Origin: SHVO01 sp041906145
Lineage (GTDB): Bacteria; Pseudomonadota; Alphaproteobacteria; Rhodospirillales; Rhodospirillaceae
Assembly (NCBI GenBank): GCA_041906145.1
Contig: JAYRJU010000003.1
Span: 124,001-188,000 of the forward strand
DNA length: 64,000 bases
Direction: 5' to 3'
The translations under genes were made by a program, and so were the position numbers. The notes under the pieces were generated by a model. The model had not been told where the DNA came from. It did no database searches and was given only the letters and a program-made list of their open reading frames with translations. Of the stretch, positions 1-7,453 are shown piece by piece (position 1 is the first letter of the stretch; each line of letters begins with the position of its first letter).

Positions 1-2
1 AC

Positions 3-437
3 AACCGCGATCTTGCCGCGGGTAAGGCGACGTACGAGCGTCGCGCCGACAATCTCATCGTCCTGTTGGATCGCATCGCGTCCGATCTTGGATCAGCTAG
101 CGCAATCATCGAGGCGCGCGTCGGCGCCGCCGGCGGTCATTTTGATTCCGAGGCCGATGATGTGTTCTTCAACGTTAAAGGCAAGATGTATGGCTACGCC
201 GTGATCCTTAACGCCGTTGGTCAAGATTTCTCGACCGTGATCGAGGACCGCCGCGCCGGCGAAATTTGGACCGAAATGCTGACGTCGATGCGAACAGGCG
301 CAGCGATGGATCCTTTGATCGTGATCAACGGCGAGCAGGACAGCACGTTGTCGCCGTCGCATCTCGCGACGTTGGGTTTCTATCTCCTGCGTGCGCGCAC
401 GCAGCTTCGCGAGCTCGTCGATACTCTTCAGAAGTAA
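3..437 (+). CDS. DUF2333 family protein (5' end outside window)
   Basis: The reading frame is open from the first full codon in the window and ends at TAA 435-437, so this is the C-terminal part of a longer gene. The visible 144 residues include IASDLGSASA, VKGKMYGYAV and a C-terminal FYLLRARTQLREL stretch. I recognise these as the conserved end of the DUF2333 family, alphaproteobacterial proteins of unknown function. The family call is from memory of its C-terminal signature; no function is known to me. msrB begins 10 bases downstream, so the two may be co-transcribed. Confidence 0.7.
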   Translation, partial: NRDLAAGKATYERRADNLIVLLDRIASDLGSASAIIEARVGAAGGHFDSEADDVFFNVKGKMYGYAVILNAVGQDFSTVIEDRRAGEIWTEMLTSMRTGAAMDPLIVINGEQDSTLSPSHLATLGFYLLRARTQLRELVDTLQK

Positions 438-447
438 TTCGTGGACG

Positions 448-855
448 ATGAAGATGGCCAAGATTTCGAAGTCGGAAGACCAATGGCGCTCCGAGCTGAC
501 GCCCGAACAGTTTCGCATTCTGCGTGAGAAGGGCACTGAGCGGCCCTTCACAGGGGCCTACAACGACTTCAAGGGCGCCGGAACTTTCGTCTGCGCCGGA
601 TGTGGTGCGGATCTGTTTGACGCCGCCACTAAGTTCAATTCGGGGTGTGGGTGGCCCAGCTTCACGGCGCCGACATCCAGCGATGCGGTGGAGCAGCATC
701 GCGACACAAGTCACGGCATGGTGCGCGTTGAAATCACCTGCGCCAATTGCGGCGGACATCTCGGGCACGTGTTTCCAGATGGCCCCGCGCCGACGGGAGA
801 TCGCTATTGCATCAATTCCCTCTCGTTATCTCTCAAGGGAAAGTCCGGCGTGTAG
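448..855 (+). CDS. msrB: Peptide-methionine (R)-S-oxide reductase MsrB
   Basis: A 135-residue cytoplasmic enzyme that reduces the R epimer of methionine sulfoxide in proteins, using thioredoxin as reductant. Two CxxC pairs (C49/C52 and C98/C101) form the structural zinc site. RYCINS holds the catalytic C121 and CGWPSF holds the likely resolving C67. The length is typical for a single-domain MsrB. I chose the ATG at 448 because it starts right at the conserved core; the frame stays open upstream, but that part overlaps the preceding gene. The periplasmic methionine sulfoxide system msrP-msrQ lies 8 kb downstream. Confidence 0.95.
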   Translation: MKMAKISKSEDQWRSELTPEQFRILREKGTERPFTGAYNDFKGAGTFVCAGCGADLFDAATKFNSGCGWPSFTAPTSSDAVEQHRDTSHGMVRVEITCANCGGHLGHVFPDGPAPTGDRYCINSLSLSLKGKSGV

Positions 856-990
856 TCGCGCGAAGGTTGGATGCGCTGCACTTGAGTTGTTGGCGACTAG
901 TGCAAAAATGTCGCGTCAACCAAAAAAAATTACAGTCCGTTTAAGGTGGAGCTTGCTCGATTGTAATTGGTAGGTAATGGTTTGTGCTGT

Positions 991-1099
991 CGCGGCGGCT
1001 ACTCCGGCGCCGCGTTGAACACGAGGGGGGAGGGCTCCAGGTCGCTGACATCGGCTGACCGGGAGTTAAGAAGGGGCGCGGTTTTCCGCGCCCCTTTTT
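991..1099 (+). ncRNA. Candidate small RNA of three stacked hairpins
   Basis: The gap between msrB and queF has no credible open frame but holds three consecutive stem-loops on the plus strand. They are 991-1014 (7-bp stem), 1035-1065 (9-bp stem with one mismatch) and the terminator 1073-1094 followed by five T. The terminator is 218 bases past msrB, which is far for a simple mRNA end. The arrangement suggests a transcript of 100-200 nucleotides. No SRP, tmRNA or RNase P signature is visible, and the multi-hairpin shape does not resemble 6S RNA. This is inference from folding by eye. Confidence 0.35.
1073..1099 (+). terminator. Rho-independent terminator
   Basis: A perfect 9-bp GC-rich stem (1073-1081 with 1086-1094) closes a TTTT loop and is followed by TTTTT (1095-1099). 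The T-tract orientation fits plus-strand transcripts (msrB or the candidate small RNA). The stem could also serve queF, which ends at 1123 on the other strand. Confidence 0.85.
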
Positions 1100-1122
1100 C
1101 ATTGTGCCAGTTGTTGTATTGC

Positions 1123-1581
1123 TCAACCGCGGCCACGATACGTCGGCACGCCCTGGTCGGGGACCCACAAACCTTGCGGCGGCGCGCCGGTTTGCCAGAA
1201 CACATCAATCGGGATGCCGCCGCGCGGGTACCAATAACCGCCGATCCGCAGCCACTTCGGCGAGGTCGCCTCCGCAATCCTTTTGCCGATGGTAAGTGTA
1301 CAGTCCTCATGGAACGAGCCGTGATTGCGGAACGAACCGAGGAACAACTTCAGCGATTTAGATTCGACGATGGTCTCGTCGGCGACATAGTCGATCACGA
1401 TATGTGCAAAGTCGGGCTGGCCGGTGACGGGGCATAACGACGTGAACTCGGGACAAGTGAAACGGATCAGATAGTCTGTTCCGGCATGCGGATTTGGCAC
1501 CGTTTCCAGCACCGCGACGTCCGGCGAGGCCGGCAGGGGCGCTTGTCCGCCGAGTTGGGTCAGGTTATCGGATATATCCAT
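1123..1581 (-). CDS. queF: NADPH-dependent 7-cyano-7-deazaguanine reductase QueF
   Basis: Reduces the nitrile preQ0 to the amine preQ1 in queuosine biosynthesis, with two NADPH. The protein has 152 residues, which places it in the short, single-domain (YkvM-like) subgroup. Visible hallmarks are the nucleophile C50 in SLCPVTGQPDF with D57 nearby, and the signature ESKSLKLFLGSFRNH. No other queuosine gene is in the window. I see no preQ1 riboswitch in the short upstream stretch. Confidence 0.95.
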   Translation of the reverse strand: MDISDNLTQLGGQAPLPASPDVAVLETVPNPHAGTDYLIRFTCPEFTSLCPVTGQPDFAHIVIDYVADETIVESKSLKLFLGSFRNHGSFHEDCTLTIGKRIAEATSPKWLRIGGYWYPRGGIPIDVFWQTGAPPQGLWVPDQGVPTYRGRG

Positions 1582-1628
1582 ATCGAGCTTCCTTCAGCAT
1601 TTTCCGTACCATAGCACGCGCACGTCAT

Positions 1629-1895
1629 ATGACGCTTCCTCCTCCTCCAACCGAAGACGATCTCTCAGACGAAGATGTGGTGGCGTCACCATGTGTCAGC
1701 GTCTGCACCATGGACCGCACCAGCGGGCTTTGTATCGGTTGCCTCAGAACGATCAAGGAGATCGGCGCGTGGCGGACGATGACCATGGCTGAGAAGCGCG
1801 CGACCGTCGCGGCTTGCGCCGAGCGTGCCAAAAACATAGCGCCGCGTGGTAAGGATTGGCAGCCGCTTGATCCCTCCAGCGCCGACATGCCCTGA
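1629..1895 (+). CDS. DUF1289 family small cysteine protein
   Basis: An 88-residue protein with four cysteines in the pattern PCVSVC ... LCIGC (C22, C26, C35, C38), typical of the DUF1289 family (also called Fe-S or zinc-ribbon-like in annotations). A conserved EIGAW and AEKRA follow. The motif suggests metal binding, but the biochemical role is unknown. The start at ATG 1629 has no clear ribosome site. It lies divergently from queF, 47 bases apart. Confidence 0.8.
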   Translation: MTLPPPPTEDDLSDEDVVASPCVSVCTMDRTSGLCIGCLRTIKEIGAWRTMTMAEKRATVAACAERAKNIAPRGKDWQPLDPSSADMP

Positions 1896-1926
1896 AAAAT
1901 CCCACTAAAACTTCTTTTTTCCACAG

Positions 1927-1951
1927 GGAACTTGCGGGGGCCACCACCGTT
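1927..1951 (+). promoter_or_regulatory. EcfG-type general stress promoter
   Basis: GGAAC at 1927-1931 and CGTT at 1948-1951 are separated by exactly 16 bases. This is the published consensus for the alphaproteobacterial general-stress sigma factor EcfG/SigT. Transcription would start near 1958 and give a short leader with the ribosome site GAAGGAG (1979-1985) before the ATG at 1992. Spacing, sequence and position all agree; activity is inferred. Confidence 0.7.
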
Positions 1952-1991
1952 CCACTCCTTGGGACCCCATCTGTTTCTGAAGGAGCCACCT

Positions 1992-2264
1992 ATGGCAATC
2001 GTCTCGACGGAGAACTTTGGTCGCTCGTTCACCGCTGTGCCGGTTCCGCCGGTGGAGCCGCGGGTCGGCCGCGCTAAGCGCTTCGACGCGCGTGACCTGC
2101 GGGGGATTGTCCTACGTACGGTCACCAGCGCGCGGGCTTCTGGCCGGGATTACATGGGCCAAAGCCGGGCCGCCGCGGCGGCGGTAATGTCGGTTCGTCC
2201 GGATCTTTCGTTTGGCGAGGCGCTTGATGCGGTGATACGCCTGCGCGAGGTCGACACCTTCTAG
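1992..2264 (+). CDS. Small hypothetical protein, likely general stress response
   Basis: A 90-residue, basic protein with no signal peptide, membrane segment or cysteine. A strong ribosome site (GAAGGAG, 1979-1985) fixes the ATG at 1992. The N-terminal third is Pro/Val-rich; the C-terminal half (MSVRPDLSFGEALDAVIRL) looks helical. I do not recognise a family. The EcfG-type promoter directly upstream suggests it belongs to the general stress regulon. Its last 4 bases overlap the 3' end of tam on the opposite strand. Confidence 0.75.
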   Translation: MAIVSTENFGRSFTAVPVPPVEPRVGRAKRFDARDLRGIVLRTVTSARASGRDYMGQSRAAAAAVMSVRPDLSFGEALDAVIRLREVDTF

Positions 2265-3046
2265 CGCCGCCGCGCGACGATAAACATCCGTCGCATAGTG
2301 AAAATCGTGCGGCCGTCCGATTGCGGTGGATAGGCCGCTCTCACAGCTTTTGCATAGGCCGCGGTAAAATCCGCGGCCTCTGTCTTTTCGAGAAGACTGG
2401 TGTAGGGCACCAAGGCGGTCCCGGACGCCCACGCGGCGACAGGGTCCTCGCCATTAAGGACATGGCGATAGTCGGTTTCCCAGATATCGATTTCATCCAT
2501 GATGGGCGCGAGTAGGTCGTAATAACCGCTCGCTGATAAAGGCGTCGTCTGCGGGTGCGCCTTGGCCAATCTGTCACGCCAGCGCGGCGCGGCGGCGATC
2601 TCATCGATGCATTGATGATACGGCGCACGCTGGCCCAGCGGCATTTGCACGGCCAGTATGCCGCCCGGTATAAGATTGTGCGCGAGATGCGGAAAAAGCG
2701 TCTCGTGATGAGGCACCCAGTGCAAAGCGGCGTTTGCGAAGACCAGCGCCGTGGGCTGCGTCGCCTCCCATTTGCCGATATCACCCAGTTCAAAGTTAAC
2801 GCCCTCTGCCGCATGTTTGCTGCGCGCGGTTTCCAGCATTGCAGGTGAAGAGTCGACACCGATCACCGTGCGTTCCGGCCAACGCGCCTTCAGTTTCACC
2901 GTCACGTTGCCGGGGCCGCAACCCAGATCGTAAAGCACGCCTTGGTTCGGCGGGCTGATGCGCGGCAAAAGATCCGCGACAGGTCGGGCCCGGTAGGCTG
3001 CGAAATTGAGATAGACCTGAGGTGCCCACGTCATCACTTCGCTCAT
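2261..3046 (-). CDS. tam: Trans-aconitate 2-methyltransferase Tam
   Basis: A 261-residue, SAM-dependent methyltransferase that esterifies trans-aconitate, a spontaneous inhibitor formed from cis-aconitate in the citric acid cycle. The SAM-binding motif LYDLGCGPGN is at residues 38-47, with VIGVDSSPAML as the second motif. The length and the N-terminal WAPQVYLNF and ALHWVPHH stretches match the Tam family. Its ATG overlaps the stop of the upstream GGDEF-like gene by 4 bases (ATGA), so the pair is translationally coupled. Confidence 0.9.
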   Translation of the reverse strand: MSEVMTWAPQVYLNFAAYRARPVADLLPRISPPNQGVLYDLGCGPGNVTVKLKARWPERTVIGVDSSPAMLETARSKHAAEGVNFELGDIGKWEATQPTALVFANAALHWVPHHETLFPHLAHNLIPGGILAVQMPLGQRAPYHQCIDEIAAAPRWRDRLAKAHPQTTPLSASGYYDLLAPIMDEIDIWETDYRHVLNGEDPVAAWASGTALVPYTSLLEKTEAADFTAAYAKAVRAAYPPQSDGRTIFTMRRMFIVARRR

Positions 3047-4185
3047 GGCGCGGCGCTTCCCGGCAGATCTTCGCTATCGCCGGCTGCGTCCGCCGGCAGA
3101 TGAATGGGTACGGTCGCAAAGACGGCGCAATTGCCGCCGCGCTCCAGGGCGTCTGCAAGGCCCTGGTCGGCGCGGCGCAACATGTCGCCGGCCCAGCGGT
3201 CCACGGCGTGCATCTGCGCACACCCGATCACGACGGTGAAATGCAGCTTTTCGCCGCTAACCGCCACATCGAGGGCCGCGAGATCACGGCACATGCGCTC
3301 AGCAAGTTTGCTGGCGCCTTGCGAAGGCGTTTCTGGAAGCAATGCCAGGAAACGGCTTGGCGTAAGGCGTCCGAAGCTGTCGCAGTGACGCATCACCACC
3401 ACGCAATAGCCTGTAAGGACCTGAACGATGGCGGTGGCCGCCGCTTGGCCGTGTGCGGCGAGGACGTGCTCATACTTTTCAATCTCGATGGTCAGGCACG
3501 AATAGGGCTCGCCGTAGCGGCGCGCCCGCGCGAATTCGTTTTGGGCGAGCAAATTGATATGCGCACGGTTCGAGACGCCGGTGATTTCATCGGATGTGGC
3601 GCGGCGCGCGAGTTCGGTTTCGAGCGCCGAAGCTTCCCGGCGTGCGTCATCAATGCGGTCGGCGAGGAGATACGGCACCAGGAGGCCAATAAGCAGGGAA
3701 CTCGCTGCGCGCATTACATCGAAGGTGTTGATGTTCATGCCGATGAAAATCGCGCCGACGATGCCAACAACACCCATAATGATTAGGGCCCGGATGACGC
3801 TTCGGCGACCCGGCGCGATCAACAACATGAGTCCGCCACCCACCGACAACATGAAAGCGAAGTGAAGGGCGCTGAATGTCGGATCGAGCAGCGCCGCGGC
3901 GATGATGCTCACGCTGAAAAACAGCGCGGCGCTCACGGGAACGATTACGCAGGGAAGACGCGCACTTCGTGCGCGAAGAAGAAAGAATCCGATCGCCTCG
4001 GCGATGGCGAGCCCGAGCACGGGCGTCACCCACGCGTACGTCGTCTTGTGGAAGGCGTACATGAGGGAGATGGAGAAGAACGCAACCGCGAGGCTGAAGC
4101 GCTTGCGCTGGGCCTTGAGGCCGCGCAGCGCGCGCCGCTCTTCTTCAGCACGCCGATCTGTCGGCTGAGACAGCACGAATGACAC
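3043..4185 (-). CDS. Membrane protein with degenerate GGDEF domain
   Basis: 380 residues: a cytoplasmic N-terminal 30 residues, about six hydrophobic segments between residues 30 and 175, then a diguanylate-cyclase fold (190-355). The start of that fold is recognisable in SDEITGVSNRAHI, the equivalent of the usual DxLTGLxNRR. Where GGDEF should stand (residues 275-279) the sequence is TPSRF. Catalysis is therefore unlikely, and the domain may instead bind nucleotides or proteins. The inhibitory RxxD site is not evident. It is coupled to tam by a 4-base overlap, which is an odd pairing. Confidence 0.75.
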   Translation of the reverse strand: MSFVLSQPTDRRAEEERRALRGLKAQRKRFSLAVAFFSISLMYAFHKTTYAWVTPVLGLAIAEAIGFFLLRARSARLPCVIVPVSAALFFSVSIIAAALLDPTFSALHFAFMLSVGGGLMLLIAPGRRSVIRALIIMGVVGIVGAIFIGMNINTFDVMRAASSLLIGLLVPYLLADRIDDARREASALETELARRATSDEITGVSNRAHINLLAQNEFARARRYGEPYSCLTIEIEKYEHVLAAHGQAAATAIVQVLTGYCVVVMRHCDSFGRLTPSRFLALLPETPSQGASKLAERMCRDLAALDVAVSGEKLHFTVVIGCAQMHAVDRWAGDMLRRADQGLADALERGGNCAVFATVPIHLPADAAGDSEDLPGSAAP

Positions 4186-4837
4186 CCCCCTCGTTTAATC
4201 CGCCCGCGCACACTAACACGGCTGCATAGCGCGATGATGTTTTGGGTGCGGCGCAATACGTAGTTCGCACCTCTTACTACATACGGCGTGTGCACTCCGC
4301 TGCGTTGTTACATACGGTATGTAAGGCGGTCTTTCATGTGCGGTGCGGGTAATTCGCAAGTGCGTACAACGCCGCGATTCGCCCTAACGCGATAAAATTC
4401 CTTATTGGATTTCTAAAATATGACGCGCTTTTACGCGCCTTATTTAGCGCGGACAAAAAATGATGCGCCACACTGGTTCGCAGTGCAGCGAGCAGGGCGC
4501 GTGCATCGATACGTCGAGTTTTGCTAGATAAAACAAGTCATCGTCATGATGAGCGAGCATGGGCGCATGAATAATTCTCGAACCAAGCTGTTCATCGATA
4601 CGATCTTTTTCTGATGCATGGCATAAGTGACTTGACACAACATTTCACATGCCGTTGGTTACGGGCCTCCCGTGGGGTATAACCAGGGGGATGGATGAGG
4701 GGGGTTACAGGGTGGTCAAAAGGGCCAGCCTGCGCGGCTGTGGGGCACTTGCCAAGGTGGGCAGCGCCCTGTTACACCGCGACGCTTTTCGCCCATCGAG
4801 ATTGTCTGAATTCCGCTAACCCATTTCGAGTGAGCGC
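4186..4837. other. 652-base divergent intergenic region, AT-richer
   Basis: Lies between the GGDEF-like gene (minus) and tonB (plus). The first 450 bases are noticeably AT-richer than their surroundings. They hold the palindrome at 4308-4324 and several short repeats of TACATACGG. Nearer to tonB, TTGCCA followed 17 bases later by TTACAC (about 4750-4778) is a weak candidate promoter. No open frame here has a convincing start or composition. No Fur-box-like 19-bp palindrome was found by eye. Confidence 0.5.
4308..4324. promoter_or_regulatory. Candidate operator palindrome
   Basis: TTACATAC and GTATGTAA form a perfect 8-bp inverted repeat around a single G. A half-matching copy (TACATACGGCGTGT, from 4278) lies with its centre 31 bases upstream, about three helical turns. 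This spacing is typical of cooperative repressor or activator sites. No cognate regulator is apparent next to it. Confidence 0.35.
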
Positions 4838-5470
4838 ATGGAACGTCCTGTTCATCGTACTGAAAAGCCGGCGTCTAACAAACGCACGATCGGTTTCATC
4901 GTCGTCATCGCGGTCCACGCGCTGATGCTCTGGGCTCTCACCACTGGTCTCGCGAAGACCATGGTCGATGCTCTTCTTGAACCGATCGAAACGCGCGTGA
5001 TCGAAGAAGCGCAGCAGATCCCTGAAGCACCGCCGCCGCCGCCGCCCAAGTTCGATGCGCCGCCGCCGGTTGTCATGGATATGCCGGATGTGGTCATCAC
5101 GCAGGAAGCTGCGCCGACCTCCGCCATTCAGGTCACCAAAAAAGTTGCACCTCCGCCGCCGCCGCCGCCCGCGGACGTTCTCATTCCGCCGCGCACCAAT
5201 CCGCGCCGCCCGAATGCCGGCGCCGAGGAAATCTATCCGGCCATGTCCAAGCGACTTGGCGAAGAAGGCACGGTCGTTCTTCTGCTCAGCGTGAACGCAG
5301 AAGGCCGCGTCACCGAAGCCAAGGTCGACCAGAGCAGCGGTTTCGAACGGCTGGATGAAGCCGCTTCGAAGGAAGCCGTTCGTTCCTGGCGTTTCTTGCC
5401 TGGAACGCGCAACGGCAAGCCGGAGGCGATGCAGATGAGAATTAAAGTGACGTTTTCGCTGAAGGGCTAG
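4838..5470 (+). CDS. tonB: TonB family energy transducer
   Basis: 210 residues. One N-terminal membrane anchor (about residues 17-40, GFIVVIAVHALMLWAL, with the conserved His), a periplasmic Pro-rich spacer with two polyproline runs (residues 65-115), and a C-terminal TonB domain (125-210) containing EEGTVVLLLSVNAEGRV and AVRSWRFLPG. It carries proton-motive energy from ExbB/ExbD to outer-membrane receptors. It is first in a tonB-exbB-exbD-exbD-TPR operon. The next gene is 63 bases on, with a perfect palindrome at the tonB stop codon. Confidence 0.92.
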   Translation: MERPVHRTEKPASNKRTIGFIVVIAVHALMLWALTTGLAKTMVDALLEPIETRVIEEAQQIPEAPPPPPPKFDAPPPVVMDMPDVVITQEAAPTSAIQVTKKVAPPPPPPPADVLIPPRTNPRRPNAGAEEIYPAMSKRLGEEGTVVLLLSVNAEGRVTEAKVDQSSGFERLDEAASKEAVRSWRFLPGTRNGKPEAMQMRIKVTFSLKG

Positions 5471-5482
5471 GACGTCCTAGCC
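5465..5482. promoter_or_regulatory. Perfect 18-bp palindrome at tonB stop
   Basis: GGCTAGGAC followed directly by GTCCTAGCC makes an 18-bp perfect palindrome that includes the tonB stop codon (TAG, 5468-5470). It contains two copies of CTAG, a rare tetramer. It may be a protein-binding site or, in RNA, an element that sets tonB and exbB levels apart. Confidence 0.5.
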
Positions 5483-5533
5483 GCTGCAGTATCTTGGACC
5501 AATCAAAAGTTTGCGTTTAGTGAGGATCACAAC

Positions 5534-6448
5534 ATGAATACCCGTAACACCTTTGTTTCGAAACTCGCGGGCTTGATGTCCGCCGTGGCTCTGGCTGTTG
5601 TCCTGTCGGGCGGCCTCGCCTATGCCCAGGACGCCGCTGCTCCGGCCGATGCGGCCGCTGCTCCCGCCGATGCTCCGGCCATGACCGATCCGGCCGCTGC
5701 TCCGGCTGACGCTGCTGCCGCTCCGGCGGATGCTGCGCCAGCTGATGGCGCCACCACCACCTCCGACCAAGTCGAAGTGGAAAACCCGTACGGCTTCGCC
5801 GCCATGTGGGAACACGGCGATTTCGTCGCCAAGACCGTGCTCTTCATCCTGATCTTCATGTCGATGGGCACCTGGTACATCACCATCCTGCGTCTGTTCG
5901 ACACCGCCTCGGTCCTGCGTCAGGCTGATGCCGCGCAGAAGAACTTCTGGACCGCCGGCAGCCTCAAGGAAGGCGTTGCTAAACTCGACGCAAACAGCGT
6001 GTTCCGTACCGTTGTTGAAGACGGCCTGCGCGCTTCCGAACACCACGAAGGCAAGCTGACGGACCAAGTCGACCTGAACGAGTGGGTCACCATGTCGCTG
6101 CAGCGTTCGCAGGACGCGATCAACGGCCGCCTCGGCGCTGGTCTGTCGTTCCTCGCCTCGGTTGGCTCGGTCGCTCCGTTCGTCGGTCTGTTCGGCACGG
6201 TGTGGGGTATCTTGAACGCGCTCATCTCGATCGGCGTCGCCGGTCAGGTGTCGATCGACCGCGTTGCCGGTCCTCTCGGTGAAGCGCTCATCATGACCGC
6301 CATCGGTCTCGCGGTCGCGGTGCCGGCGGTGCTCTTCTACAACCTGCTCGTCGCTCGCAACAAAATCGTTGCCGCCCGCGTCCGTAACTTCTCGTCGGAC
6401 GTCCACGCTGTGTTGCTGAGCGGTCGCGCGCAGACCCGTCGCGCCTAA
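5534..6448 (+). CDS. exbB: ExbB/TolQ-type proton channel subunit with Ala/Pro-rich N-terminal extension
   Basis: 304 residues. A cleavable signal sequence (residues 1-31, ending GGLAYAQD) is followed by a low-complexity periplasmic stretch built from PADAA-like repeats (32-78). Then comes the MotA/TolQ/ExbB core, with membrane segments near 100-120, 200-225 and 250-275. The core signature GSVAPFVGLFGTVWGI is present. The signal peptide plus extension is longer than in enteric ExbB. It forms the Ton motor with the two ExbD proteins encoded directly downstream (30 and 31 bases between genes). Confidence 0.92.
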   Translation: MNTRNTFVSKLAGLMSAVALAVVLSGGLAYAQDAAAPADAAAAPADAPAMTDPAAAPADAAAAPADAAPADGATTTSDQVEVENPYGFAAMWEHGDFVAKTVLFILIFMSMGTWYITILRLFDTASVLRQADAAQKNFWTAGSLKEGVAKLDANSVFRTVVEDGLRASEHHEGKLTDQVDLNEWVTMSLQRSQDAINGRLGAGLSFLASVGSVAPFVGLFGTVWGILNALISIGVAGQVSIDRVAGPLGEALIMTAIGLAVAVPAVLFYNLLVARNKIVAARVRNFSSDVHAVLLSGRAQTRRA

Positions 6449-6478
6449 GCGCAACGCGTTCTAGTAGGAGTTACCGAT

Positions 6479-6907
6479 ATGGGTATGAGTGTCGGACCAG
6501 CTGCAGAAGAAGATCAAGTCAACTCGACGATCAACACGACCCCGCTCGTGGACGTCATGTTGGTGCTGCTGATCATCTTCCTGATCACCATCCCGGTCGT
6601 GACGAAGACTATCGAGCTCGAGCTGCCTGTCATTTCTAACGAAGCGACGCAGACCAAGCCCGAGAACATCATCATTGCGGTCGACAAGGATGGTAAAATC
6701 TACTGGAACGACCTTCTCGTGAGCCCCGAAACCCTGCTGGAGCGCATGAAGGCCGCGGCCGTTCAAGTGCCTCAGCCGGAAGTGCACATCCGTGGCGACC
6801 AACAAGCTCGATATGAGTTCATCGGGCGTGTGGTCGCCACCGCACAGCGCGGCGGCATCATGAAGGTTGGCTTCATTACTGATCCGGAGCTTCGGGGCGG
6901 CAACTAG
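6479..6907 (+). CDS. exbD: ExbD family biopolymer transport protein (first copy)
   Basis: 142 residues with a short cytoplasmic N-terminus, one membrane segment and a periplasmic domain. INTTPLVDVMLVLLIIFL carries the membrane Asp required for proton movement. It has a good ribosome site (AGTAGGAG) and starts MGMSVG, the same as the next gene, so the pair probably arose by duplication. Partner of ExbB and TonB. Confidence 0.93.
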   Translation: MGMSVGPAAEEDQVNSTINTTPLVDVMLVLLIIFLITIPVVTKTIELELPVISNEATQTKPENIIIAVDKDGKIYWNDLLVSPETLLERMKAAAVQVPQPEVHIRGDQQARYEFIGRVVATAQRGGIMKVGFITDPELRGGN

Positions 6908-6938
6908 CCGCTCCGAGACTTCCTAAGGAGTTTTCGTT

Positions 6939-7367
6939 ATGGGAATGAGCGTAGGTGCAGCTGACGAAGGCGGCGTGATGGTGGAAATGAACACCACTCC
7001 GCTGATCGATGTCATGCTCGTGCTGTTGATCATGTTCATCATGAGCTTGCCCGTGCAAACGCACGCCGTGAAGCTGGACATGCCACGGCCGAACCAAAAT
7101 ACCAATCCGCCGGCGCCGCCGGTGGTGCACACGGTTGAAGTCGACTTCGACGGCACCATCATTTGGGATGGTAACGTTACACAGAACTTGGCGCAGGTGA
7201 CCCGTTACCTGGCGTCGGTGGCGGCGGGGCAACCGCAGCCTGAAGTTCATCTTCGCCCGCACCGTTTGGCTAAATACGATACGGTTGCAAAAATTCTCGC
7301 GATCGCTCAACGCCTTGGCGTTAAGAAGATCGGCTTCGTCGGCAACGAGCAGTTTTTGAACCAGTAA
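6939..7367 (+). CDS. exbD: ExbD family biopolymer transport protein (second copy)
   Basis: 142 residues, same architecture as its neighbour: MNTTPLIDVMLVLLIMFI with the proton-carrying Asp, then a periplasmic domain with a Pro/Asn-rich insert (PNQNTNPPAPP). The paired ExbD arrangement with a TPR protein is seen in other alphaproteobacterial and xanthomonad Ton operons. A strong ribosome site (CTAAGGAG) is present. Two structured elements follow before the TPR gene. Confidence 0.93.
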   Translation: MGMSVGAADEGGVMVEMNTTPLIDVMLVLLIMFIMSLPVQTHAVKLDMPRPNQNTNPPAPPVVHTVEVDFDGTIIWDGNVTQNLAQVTRYLASVAAGQPQPEVHLRPHRLAKYDTVAKILAIAQRLGVKKIGFVGNEQFLNQ

Positions 7368-7376
7368 CACTAGGTG

Positions 7377-7432
7377 GTCTTGCCTTAGGCTTTTAGGCCT
7401 TGCCATAATAAAGCCTAGGATCTTGGCAAGAC
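7377..7432 (+). promoter_or_regulatory. Long imperfect hairpin between exbD and TPR gene
   Basis: GTCTTGCC (7377-7384) pairs with GGCAAGAC (7425-7432). Inside it, CTTAGGCTT (7384-7392) pairs with AAGCCTAGG (7411-7419) with one mismatch. No T-tract follows, so it is more likely an RNA-processing or stability element than a terminator. Confidence 0.45.
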
Positions 7433-7453
7433 TTGCGTTGGGGTAGCGAGGGG

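Noticed and set aside
991..1099. 6S, SRP or tmRNA identity for the candidate small RNA
   Set aside because: The conserved sequence of SRP RNA is absent, the shape is three hairpins rather than one long bulged rod, and no tmRNA ends are visible.
4444..4638. 64-codon minus-strand frame in the tonB upstream region
   Set aside because: No ribosome site, AT-rich non-coding composition, no signal or family resemblance.
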